64,000 nucleotides of DNA, taken from contig CAJTOY010000001.1 of the NCBI GenBank assembly GCA_910578195.1, positions 62,001 to 126,000 on the forward strand, in the 5' to 3' direction. Positions 40,601 to 46,670 of this stretch are shown in pieces. Under the pieces are notes generated by a model. It did not search any database, was not told where the DNA came from, and worked only from the letters and a program-made list of their open reading frames with translations. Each line of letters opens with the position of its first letter. Position 1 is the stretch's first letter. A program made the position numbers and the translations under genes. The DNA is from an uncultured Christensenella sp. (GTDB lineage Bacteria; Bacillota; Clostridia; Christensenellales; Borkfalkiaceae).

Positions 40601-41319
40601 CCGAACCCGAAATACTCGTAATCAAAAACCGCACCCCCTCGGATATAGAGGAGAGTGTAAAGGCAATAATCAAGGCGATAGGCAAGGCGAATATAATCGC
40701 GTTCCCCGGAGGCTTCTCGGGCGGAGACGAACCCGACGGCTCGGGCAAATTCATTGCCACAACCTTTAAAAACCCCGCAATATCCGAAAAAATTTCCGAA
40801 CTTTTGGAAAAACGTGACGGGCTCGTGCTCGGCATTTGCAACGGCTTTCAGGCGCTTATCAAGCTCGGGCTCGTGCCCTACGGCAAGGTTTGCCCGCTCA
40901 CCGAGAATTCGCCGACGCTCACGTTCAACAATATTTCCCGCCATGTATCCACAATGGCGAATATACGCGTAGCTTCTGATCTGAGCCCGTGGCTGTCGGC
41001 TTGCAAGGTCGGCGAGGTTTACTCCGTGCCCGTATCTCACGGCGAGGGCAAGGTTGTCGCGCCCGCGGCGGAGCTGGAAAGAATGTGTAATGGCGGACAG
41101 ATTGCGACGCAGTACGTCGATTTGCGCGGTATGCCTACCATGGAAAGCCCTTTCAACCCGAACGGCAGCATGTATGCGATAGAGGGCATAACCTCGCCCG
41201 ACGGCAGGGTGTTCGGCAAAATGGGTCACAGCGAGAGAATTGGCGAAAATCTTTACAAAAACTACGACGGCAATTTCGATATGAAGATATTCGAAAGCGG
41301 CGTAAAATATTTCAAATAA
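37627..41319 (+). CDS. purL: FGAM synthase, single-chain (PurS-L-Q type)
   Basis: A 1230-aa phosphoribosylformylglycinamidine synthase with all parts in one chain. The N-terminal PurS-like domain (YRIFVEKKDNLQAKKVKED) comes first, then linker and two AIR-synthase-like halves (SDHCRHTTFATEL, NHPTEIEPFGGAATC, GGKDSMSGTF). The C-terminal glutaminase domain (~965-1230) has nucleophile Cys in LGICNGFQAL and the HGEGK histidine. No separate purS or purQ exists here. Most Bacilli use three subunits; the single-chain form is known from Proteobacteria and, in this ~1230-aa form, from Clostridia. Last gene of the pur operon; nrdR follows after 12 nt. Confidence 0.96.
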   Translation: MIYRIFVEKKDNLQAKKVKEDIRNLLKISVSDVRSLIRYDVEGMTEEEIASAVPCVFSEPPVDKVYYENADFEKGYSVFAIAYLTGQYDQRADSAAQCVQLLTRKERPLIKCATVYAVKGADGEQLARIKKHLINPVESEEVSLEKPLSLVHETVEAEDVKTLSGFIDYGAEEIAAYHAKMGLAMSVADLAFVRDYFKKEGRNPTETEIKVIDTYWSDHCRHTTFATELKNISVNSNNAHIQKSLDMYRGLFDELYKDRPDKYPCLMDIATIGVKKLKKEGKLDNLDESDEINACSIKVDAVLDGKKQKYTVMFKNETHNHPTEIEPFGGAATCLGGAIRDPLSGRTYVLQSMRVTGCADPTDPIENTIKGKLPQRVITKTAAAGFSSYGNQIGLATGQVEEVYHPGYRAKRLETGFVVGGAKSDMIYRAKPQKGDLIILLGGETGRDGCGGATGSSKAHDVKSVQTCGAEVQKGNALTERKLQRLFLNGEATRMIKKCNDFGAGGVSVAIGELADGLEIRLDKVPKKYEGLSGTELAISESQERMAVVVAAEDADRFSALAAEENLTATVVAVVTDDRRMKMFHRGKAIVDISRDFLDTNGVKQTTDAEINDDITPFFNDKKCGGFKTSLLNTLSEFNVCSKKGLAEMFDSTIGAKSVYMPFGGKNQLTPVIAMAAKFTGGETDDCTVSAYGYNPELMSTSPFTGAVYSIVTSVAKVVAAGGKCEDIRLTLQEFFMRLREDKKRWGVPLSALLGALYAQINLGLGAIGGKDSMSGTFEDIDVPPTLISFALAPSKASKLITNVITDKGEKLWLLPMKKDGAFIPDFEYLKKLYAFVNANIASGKIKFATVAEKGGAVAAVTKSCFGNGFGFEFECDKNTLFNECYGDLIVSFDGEIKDVDAMYLGKSAEGGFVCGGEEVAYKEAENAYTKRLDGVFPATAPADGEIPECAHTVTKVKASSVKTAKPRVFIPAFPGTNCELDTARAFRLAGAEPEILVIKNRTPSDIEESVKAIIKAIGKANIIAFPGGFSGGDEPDGSGKFIATTFKNPAISEKISELLEKRDGLVLGICNGFQALIKLGLVPYGKVCPLTENSPTLTFNNISRHVSTMANIRVASDLSPWLSACKVGEVYSVPVSHGEGKVVAPAAELERMCNGGQIATQYVDLRGMPTMESPFNPNGSMYAIEGITSPDGRVFGKMGHSERIGENLYKNYDGNFDMKIFESGVKYFK

Positions 41320-41331
41320 GAGGTAAAATCA

Positions 41332-41790
41332 ATGAGATGCATTTTCTGCGGCTTCGAGGACAGTAAAGTTATCGACAGCCGTTCCGCGGACGAGGGCAGA
41401 ACTATAAGGCGTCGCCGCGAATGTTTCAGCTGCGGCAAAAGGTTCACCACATACGAAACAATAGAGGATACGCCCGTACTCGTCGTTAAGTCGAACGGCG
41501 CGCGTCAGACTTTCGACCCGCAAAAGGTTAAGAACGGCATAATCAAGTCGTGCGAAAAGCGTCCCGTTTCGGTTAACGTAATCGACGAAATCGTCGCCGC
41601 GGTAACCAAACAGATTTATAACTCCATGGAGCAAGAGGTTTCGTCCAAATTCATAGGCGAGCTTGTTATGGAGGAGCTGAAAAAATACGACGAGGTCGCG
41701 TACGTCCGCTATGCGAGCGTTTACCGCTCGTTCAAGGACATTTCAAGCTTTATGGAAGAACTCCAAAGCATGATGAAAAATAAAAAATAA
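41332..41790 (+). CDS. nrdR: Transcriptional repressor NrdR
   Basis: A 152-aa NrdR. The N-terminal zinc ribbon has cysteines at 3, 6, 31 and 34 (MRCIFCG ... CFSCGKRF) followed by the ATP-cone domain (VVKSNGARQTFDPQKVKNGI). It senses ATP/dATP and represses ribonucleotide reductase genes. GAGGT precedes ATG. It sits at the end of the purine transcript, a functional link between nucleotide supply and dNTP synthesis, and is closed by a terminator. Confidence 0.97.
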   Translation: MRCIFCGFEDSKVIDSRSADEGRTIRRRRECFSCGKRFTTYETIEDTPVLVVKSNGARQTFDPQKVKNGIIKSCEKRPVSVNVIDEIVAAVTKQIYNSMEQEVSSKFIGELVMEELKKYDEVAYVRYASVYRSFKDISSFMEELQSMMKNKK

Positions 41791-41796
41791 CGAAAA

Positions 41797-41825
41797 CAAG
41801 CAGTGCGTGCCACTGCTTGCTTTTT
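41797..41825 (+). terminator. Terminator after nrdR
   Basis: A 9-bp stem CAAGCAGTG/CACTGCTTG (41797-41805, 41811-41819) is followed by CTTTTT. It closes the pur-nrdR transcript. The ispG ATG lies only 11 nt beyond the T-run, so ispG must depend on readthrough or on a promoter I cannot see. Confidence 0.85.
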
Positions 41826-41835
41826 AAGAGACGGT

Positions 41836-42888
41836 ATGGTTAAAACAACAAAAAAAATCGATATAGGCGGGGTAGCCGTCGGCGGCGATGCAAGCGTCAA
41901 AATTCAATCGATGTGCACGACAAAGACCTCGGACGTAGCCGCGACCGTCGGCCAGATTTTAACCCTTCAAAGCGCGGGCTGTGAAATTATCAGGGTTTCC
42001 GTGCTCGACGAGGACGACGCAAAGGCGATTAAAGAAATAAAAAACAAAATAAAAATTCCTCTGGTCGCCGATATTCATTTTTCGGGCAAGCTTGCCGTGT
42101 CGGCGATAGAAAACGGCTGCGATAAGGTTCGCATTAACCCAGGCAATATCGGATCCGAAAGCGCCGTAAAGTCGGTTGCGGACTGCATAAGGGCGCACAA
42201 AATCGCGGTGCGCGTCGGCTCGAATACGGGCAGTATCGAGAAAGAATTTTTGCAAAAGTACGGCAGAAACGAATTCGCGCTTGTCGAAAGCGCGTTAAAA
42301 AGCGTTGCCTTGCTTGAAAAATACGGCGTGAACGATATCGTGATTTCTGTCAAGGCTTCCGACGTTCCGCTGACGGTCAAGGCGTACACGCTGTTGTCCG
42401 AAAAAACGGACTACCCGCTGCACATAGGCGTAACCGAGGCGGGCACAGAAGAAATGGCGGTGGTCAAGTCGGGCGTTGCGCTCGGCTCGCTGCTATTAAA
42501 CGGAATCGGCGACACTTTGCGCGTTTCGATTACCGACGACCCTATAAAAGAGATTTACGCGGCTAAGCGCATACTCCGCGCGGTCGGACTGGATAAAAGC
42601 TTTGTCGACGTGGTTTCATGCCCCACTTGTGGGCGTTGCCGCTGGAATTCTATGGCGCTTGCCAAAAAGGTAACCTCTTATGTCGAAAGGTTTTCGAAGC
42701 CGTTAAAAATCGCCGTAATGGGCTGCGTCGTGAACGGCCCCGGCGAAGCAAAGGACTGCGACATAGGAATAGCGGGTGCAGAGGACTACTGCGTGATTTT
42801 CAAAAAGGGCGAAATTTTAAAACGCGTTTCGGAGAGCGACGCCGAAGAAGAATTTTTCAAGGAGATCGACAAGATATTAAATGACTGA
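41836..42888 (+). CDS. ispG: 4-hydroxy-3-methylbut-2-enyl-diphosphate synthase
   Basis: A 350-aa IspG (GcpE) of the MEP isoprenoid pathway, converting MEcPP to HMBPP. Residues IQSMCTTKTSD near the N-terminus, VADIHFSGKLA, VRINPGNIG and the Fe-S cluster cysteines in SCPTCGRCRWN plus MGCVVNGPGEA are all present. A GTG 33 nt upstream is in frame but lies inside the nrdR terminator, so ATG 41836 is the start. The next gene overlaps by 8 nt. Confidence 0.96.
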   Translation: MVKTTKKIDIGGVAVGGDASVKIQSMCTTKTSDVAATVGQILTLQSAGCEIIRVSVLDEDDAKAIKEIKNKIKIPLVADIHFSGKLAVSAIENGCDKVRINPGNIGSESAVKSVADCIRAHKIAVRVGSNTGSIEKEFLQKYGRNEFALVESALKSVALLEKYGVNDIVISVKASDVPLTVKAYTLLSEKTDYPLHIGVTEAGTEEMAVVKSGVALGSLLLNGIGDTLRVSITDDPIKEIYAAKRILRAVGLDKSFVDVVSCPTCGRCRWNSMALAKKVTSYVERFSKPLKIAVMGCVVNGPGEAKDCDIGIAGAEDYCVIFKKGEILKRVSESDAEEEFFKEIDKILND

Positions 42889-44413
42889 AAATTTTATACA
42901 AGAGATACGCTCCGCGGAAAATCTTAACAGCGCGATTATAAATTCAATCGTGCTCGACAACGAAAAAAAGCTTGTTACGGTCAAGCTTCTGACCGACAAA
43001 GCATATACCGCAGCGGACAAAAGCCATGCTATGGCGGCTTTGAGAAAGTATGTGCCCGAATATTTCGGGTGCAACGTCGAAATTTCCAAGCTTACGCCCG
43101 ACGCGGATATGGTAAAGGAAAAAATACTCGAAGCGATCGGGGTGAATTTTAGGGCGTTGTCGGTCACGATAGACAAAAACGACGTAAAGGCGGAAAAGAC
43201 CGAAAACGGTTTCACTTACGAAATTTCGGTAATGCCGTCGTTGTCTGTGAACGGAATTTGCGAAGCGGTGAACGCTTACCTTAGAAAAAGTTTTTGCGGA
43301 GAATTTTCGGGCTCGTGCGTTAAAAGCGAAAAACTCGCCGCCGATTTGGAGGTTGAGGAGGAGCACGAAAATATCGACTTCGAAGTACCCGTGCGCTCGT
43401 TCGATATAAGCGGTTTTTCCTTTCTCGAAGGCACGGAAAAACAAGGCACAGCCGTGTATATGTCCGACTTGAATTTCGAGAGTGAAAAGGTCGTGGTCTG
43501 CGGACGAATAGAAGATATCCGCGAGCGGAATTATACAAATAGCAAAAACAAGGAAAAGGTAATGTATTCCTTTACCCTAAACGACAACACGGCAATGCTG
43601 CGGGCGACTTATTTCCCGCGCATGAAGAGTATCGATAAAATCAAGGAGCTGAAAATCGGCGACAGCATAGTCTGTACGGGTAAATCCGAGCTGTACAACG
43701 GGTTTATCCGCTTTACGGCAAACACCATAGACTACGGCAAAATCCCCGAAAACTTCGTGCCTGAAAAGAGGGCGTCGAAGCCCGTGCCCGAATACTATTC
43801 GGTCGTCAAGCCCCGACCCTTTTCGGATATTTCCCAGACCGATATGTTTACCGACAACTCCGTTCCGGCATGCCTCAAAGGCAAATCCTTTGTGGTGTTC
43901 GATTTGGAAACGACGGGGCTCAATTCCTCGCCCTCGTCGGGCAATATGGACAGAATTATCGAAATCGGAGCCTTTAAGATTATTGACGGCGCTATATGCG
44001 AGCAATTCTCGACGTTTATAAACCCCAAGCGCAAGCTATCAGAGGAAATTATATCGCTTACGGGCATCACCGAGGAAATGGTCGCGCCCGCGCCGCCGTA
44101 CGAAAAGGTCATGCCCGACTTTTTCAAGTTTTGCGACGGCAGTATCCTCGTAGGACACAACGCCGCGGGGTTCGACTTCAAATTCGTCGACTATTATTGC
44201 GCAAGCGTGGGCTATATGCTCGAAAGGAGAATAATAGACACTCTGCCGCTCGCGCAGGAGCTTTTGTTTCTCTCCAACTATAAGCTGAATACGGTTGCGG
44301 ACAAATTCGGAATAACCTTCAACCACCACAGGGCGATAGACGACGCATACGTCACCGCGAAAATATTCTTGGAGCTTATAAAAATTAAAAAATCTTTGCC
44401 GAAGATGCAATAA
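42881..44413 (+). CDS. PolC-derived protein: N-terminal, OB-fold and 3'-5' exonuclease domains only
   Basis: A 510-aa protein at the locus where Bacillota carry the ~1430-aa DNA polymerase polC. Residues ~1-170 resemble the PolC N-terminal region and ~200-285 the OB fold (VVVCGRIEDI ... TLNDNTAMLRATYFPR). After a linker, 334-505 form a DnaQ-type exonuclease with FDLETTGLN (Asp341, Glu343), GHNAAGFDFKF (Asp432) and HHRAIDDAY (His483, Asp488). The PHP and polymerase domains are absent, and the reading frame ends cleanly before the rimP promoter. Probable role: DNA/RNA proofreading or repair exonuclease. A true replicase must be elsewhere. Confidence 0.85.
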   Translation: MTENFIQEIRSAENLNSAIINSIVLDNEKKLVTVKLLTDKAYTAADKSHAMAALRKYVPEYFGCNVEISKLTPDADMVKEKILEAIGVNFRALSVTIDKNDVKAEKTENGFTYEISVMPSLSVNGICEAVNAYLRKSFCGEFSGSCVKSEKLAADLEVEEEHENIDFEVPVRSFDISGFSFLEGTEKQGTAVYMSDLNFESEKVVVCGRIEDIRERNYTNSKNKEKVMYSFTLNDNTAMLRATYFPRMKSIDKIKELKIGDSIVCTGKSELYNGFIRFTANTIDYGKIPENFVPEKRASKPVPEYYSVVKPRPFSDISQTDMFTDNSVPACLKGKSFVVFDLETTGLNSSPSSGNMDRIIEIGAFKIIDGAICEQFSTFINPKRKLSEEIISLTGITEEMVAPAPPYEKVMPDFFKFCDGSILVGHNAAGFDFKFVDYYCASVGYMLERRIIDTLPLAQELLFLSNYKLNTVADKFGITFNHHRAIDDAYVTAKIFLELIKIKKSLPKMQ

Positions 44414-44416
44414 AGC

Positions 44417-44445
44417 TTGCATTTTACAAATTAATATGTTAAAAT
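44417..44445 (+). promoter_or_regulatory. rimP-nusA-infB operon promoter
   Basis: TTGCAT (44417-44422), 17-nt spacer, TAAAAT (44440-44445), starting just after the PolC-like stop codon. Confidence 0.75.
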
Positions 44446-44447
44446 GT

Positions 44448-44500
44448 ACTCAACCTTAATCGTTAACTAAGATTGAGTGCCTTTTGCGGGCACTCAATGC
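44448..44500 (+). promoter_or_regulatory. Leader with alternating repeats before rimP
   Basis: ACTCAA (44448-44453) at the predicted transcript start, its complement TTGAGTGCC (44473-44481), and GGCACTCAA (44489-44497). The last two form a 9-bp hairpin with no U tract, ending ~13 nt before the GGGAG ribosome site. The leader may tune expression of the operon. Confidence 0.5.
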
Positions 44501-44517
44501 TTATATAAAGGGAGTTT

Positions 44518-44976
44518 ATGAACATAAAACCTATCGAAGAGATACGCGCTTTTCTCGAAAAATACGCCGCGCCCATGGGAATAGAAATCGTGGACGTGGA
44601 GTTCGACAAACGCAGCGAAGCGCTTACGGTGTTTATAGAAACGGCGGACGGCGTCGATTTGGACACATGCGAAAAGTTTCACAACGCCATTATGGAGCCG
44701 ATTGACGAGCTCGACCCGTCGCTCGGCGCGCCTTATACGCTGAACGTTTCGAGTCCCGGACTCGACAGACCCTTCAAAAGTAAACGCGACTTCGAGCGTA
44801 ACTTGCAAAAAGAGGTTGAAGTAAAGCTGTTTGCACCGTTAAAGGGCAAAAAATTTCTCGACGGAGTGTTGACGGAATTCGACGAAAATTCGATAACCCT
44901 CAAAACCGGAAAGGAAGAAATTAAACTGAGTTTAAACAAAATCGCAAAGATTAACAAAGCAATAAAATTTGACTAA
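44518..44976 (+). CDS. rimP: Ribosome maturation factor RimP
   Basis: A 152-aa RimP (YlxS), needed for 30S subunit maturation. The N-terminal domain has GIEIVDVEFDK and VFIETADGVDLDTCEKFHN, then VSSPGLDRPFKSKRDFER, and a C-terminal SH3-like domain ends the protein. GGGAG precedes ATG. First gene of the nusA-infB operon. Confidence 0.95.
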   Translation: MNIKPIEEIRAFLEKYAAPMGIEIVDVEFDKRSEALTVFIETADGVDLDTCEKFHNAIMEPIDELDPSLGAPYTLNVSSPGLDRPFKSKRDFERNLQKEVEVKLFAPLKGKKFLDGVLTEFDENSITLKTGKEEIKLSLNKIAKINKAIKFD

Positions 44977-44991
44977 GTCAGGAGAAGTAAA

Positions 44992-46086
44992 ATGATTAAT
45001 AAAGATTTTTTTGCGGCGCTCGACGCGTTGGAAAAGGATAAAGGTATTCCGCGGCAGGTATTTTTGGAAGCGCTTGAAAACGCGCTCGTCGCGGCATGCA
45101 AAAAGCAGTACGGCGCAATCGGCACGGTTGAAGTAAAGACCAACCCCGACCGCGCGACTATTGAATTCTTCGCCGTAAAAAATATTGTAAGCGAGGTCGT
45201 CGACAGAGAAAACGAAATTTCCTTGGAGGACGCGCAGAAGGTTAAAAAGAGTTACAAGCTCGGCGACAGATACACCGAAAAATTCGTGCCCAAGGATTTT
45301 TCGCGTATTGCCGCGCAGACCGCAAAGCAAGTAATTTTGCAAAAGCTCCACGAAACCGAGAGAGACGCGGCGGTCAGCGAATTTTCCGACAAAGAGGGCG
45401 AGTTGCTCGTCGGCGTCGTCCGTAAGCTGGACGCGAAAAACGTTTATATCGAGCTGGGCAAGGGTCAGGTCGAGGGGCTTATGCTTCCCGCCGACCAGGT
45501 GCCGGGCGAAAAATACAATGTAAACGACAAAATAAAGGTCTTTGTAAAGCGCGTCAAAAACGGCTTCCACGGCGCTCAGGTTATGGTCAGCCGTTCCTCT
45601 CCGGGACTTGTCAGAAAGCTGTTCGAAGAGGAAGTGCCCGAAATCAAGCAGGGTTCGGTTATTATCAAAGAAATCAGCAGAGAGGCGGGGGCAAGGACTA
45701 AGATAGCGATTTATTCCGAGGATTCGAGGGTCGACGCGATAGGCTCGTGCGTGGGCAACAAGGGCGCGAGAGTTAACGCAATCGTGCAGGAGCTCAAAGG
45801 CGAGAAGATAGATATCGTTCCCTGGTCGGAAAATCCTCTCGAATTCATAGCAAAGGCGTTATCGCCCGCAAAGGTGCTTTTAGTAACCCAGATGGACGAA
45901 GACAAAACGGCAATGGCAGTCGTTCCCGACGACAAGCTGTCGCTTGCGATAGGCAAGGACGGACAGAACGCCCGCCTTGCGGTCAGACTTACGGGCTGGA
46001 AGATAGACGTAAAGAGCGAATCGCAAGCGAAAAAACTCGGTATAGACACACAAAAGGAAACGGAGAACGGAGATTTAGATATATAA
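44992..46086 (+). CDS. nusA: Transcription elongation/termination factor NusA
   Basis: A 364-aa NusA of the short Bacillota form. N-terminal RNA-polymerase-binding domain (1-125), S1 domain (GELLVGVVRKLDAKNVYIELG) and two KH domains (VGNKGARVNAIVQELKGEKID and KLSLAIGKDGQNARLAVRLTG). It controls pausing, termination and antitermination. CAGGAG lies before ATG; ylxR starts directly at its stop. Confidence 0.97.
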   Translation: MINKDFFAALDALEKDKGIPRQVFLEALENALVAACKKQYGAIGTVEVKTNPDRATIEFFAVKNIVSEVVDRENEISLEDAQKVKKSYKLGDRYTEKFVPKDFSRIAAQTAKQVILQKLHETERDAAVSEFSDKEGELLVGVVRKLDAKNVYIELGKGQVEGLMLPADQVPGEKYNVNDKIKVFVKRVKNGFHGAQVMVSRSSPGLVRKLFEEEVPEIKQGSVIIKEISREAGARTKIAIYSEDSRVDAIGSCVGNKGARVNAIVQELKGEKIDIVPWSENPLEFIAKALSPAKVLLVTQMDEDKTAMAVVPDDKLSLAIGKDGQNARLAVRLTGWKIDVKSESQAKKLGIDTQKETENGDLDI

Positions 46087-46356
46087 ATGTCCACAAAAAA
46101 AATACCTTTAAGAATGTGCATAGCTTGCAGAGAGTTAAAGGAAAAGCGCGCGATGCTTCGCGTCGTCAAGGATACCGACGGCAAAATTTTTATCGACTTT
46201 TCTTCGAAGGCTTCGGGGCGGGGCGCGTATATTTGCGACAACCCGGAGTGCATTAAAAAGCTTAAAAAGCAAAGGCTTTTAAACAAGGTCTTTTCCTGCG
46301 CGGTCGACGACGGCGTGTACTCTCAAATAGAGGAGGAGTATTTTGGTTCGAAGTAA
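46087..46356 (+). CDS. ylxR: YlxR (RnpM-type) RNA-binding protein
   Basis: An 89-aa DUF448 protein with RMCIACRELKEK, LRVVKD and GRGAYICDNPECI, the conserved nucleotide/RNA-binding features. In Bacillus YlxR binds RNase P RNA and modulates the enzyme, and influences many transcripts. It starts right after the nusA stop and overlaps ylxQ by 14 nt. Confidence 0.93.
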   Translation: MSTKKIPLRMCIACRELKEKRAMLRVVKDTDGKIFIDFSSKASGRGAYICDNPECIKKLKKQRLLNKVFSCAVDDGVYSQIEEEYFGSK

Positions 46357-46666
46357 GGTTCGCTCGTATATCGGCTTTTGCTTTAAGTCGGGTAAAATTA
46401 CTCTCGGTTCAAGCGCGATAGGAACGCTGAAAGGCGGGGTGTATCTCTTAATCCTCGACGGCAACGCGGCGAAAAACTCTTTAAGATACGCGCTGAAATA
46501 TAAAAACAGATTCAATTGTCCGCTTCTTATCTGTAACGACAATTTTGAAGAAACGGTCTCGAAGCCGCTGTGCAGACTTGCGGCAATCCGCGACAAAAAT
46601 CTTGCTGACGCTATTTTGAACAGCGGAGACAGCGGCTACGAATTATATACCGAAGGCGGTGAATAA
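46343..46666 (+). CDS. ylxQ: YlxQ, L7Ae-family RNA-binding protein
   Basis: A 107-aa L7Ae/L30e-fold protein (KSGKITLGSSAIGTLKGG, LLILDGNAAKNSLRYALKYK, PLLICND). The family binds kink-turn RNA. It starts at TTG 46343 with GAGGAGGA upstream inside ylxR. Conserved place between ylxR and infB. Confidence 0.9.
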   Translation: MVRSKVRSYIGFCFKSGKITLGSSAIGTLKGGVYLLILDGNAAKNSLRYALKYKNRFNCPLLICNDNFEETVSKPLCRLAAIRDKNLADAILNSGDSGYELYTEGGE

Positions 46667-46670
46667 GTTT

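Noticed and set aside
40018..41229. Open reading frame of ~400 codons on the minus strand inside purL
   Set aside because: It mirrors the codon bias of purL, has no ribosome site or recognisable motif, and purL is intact across it.
41803..41835. Upstream GTG start for ispG
   Set aside because: It is inside the nrdR terminator hairpin; ATG 41836 fits the family N-terminus.
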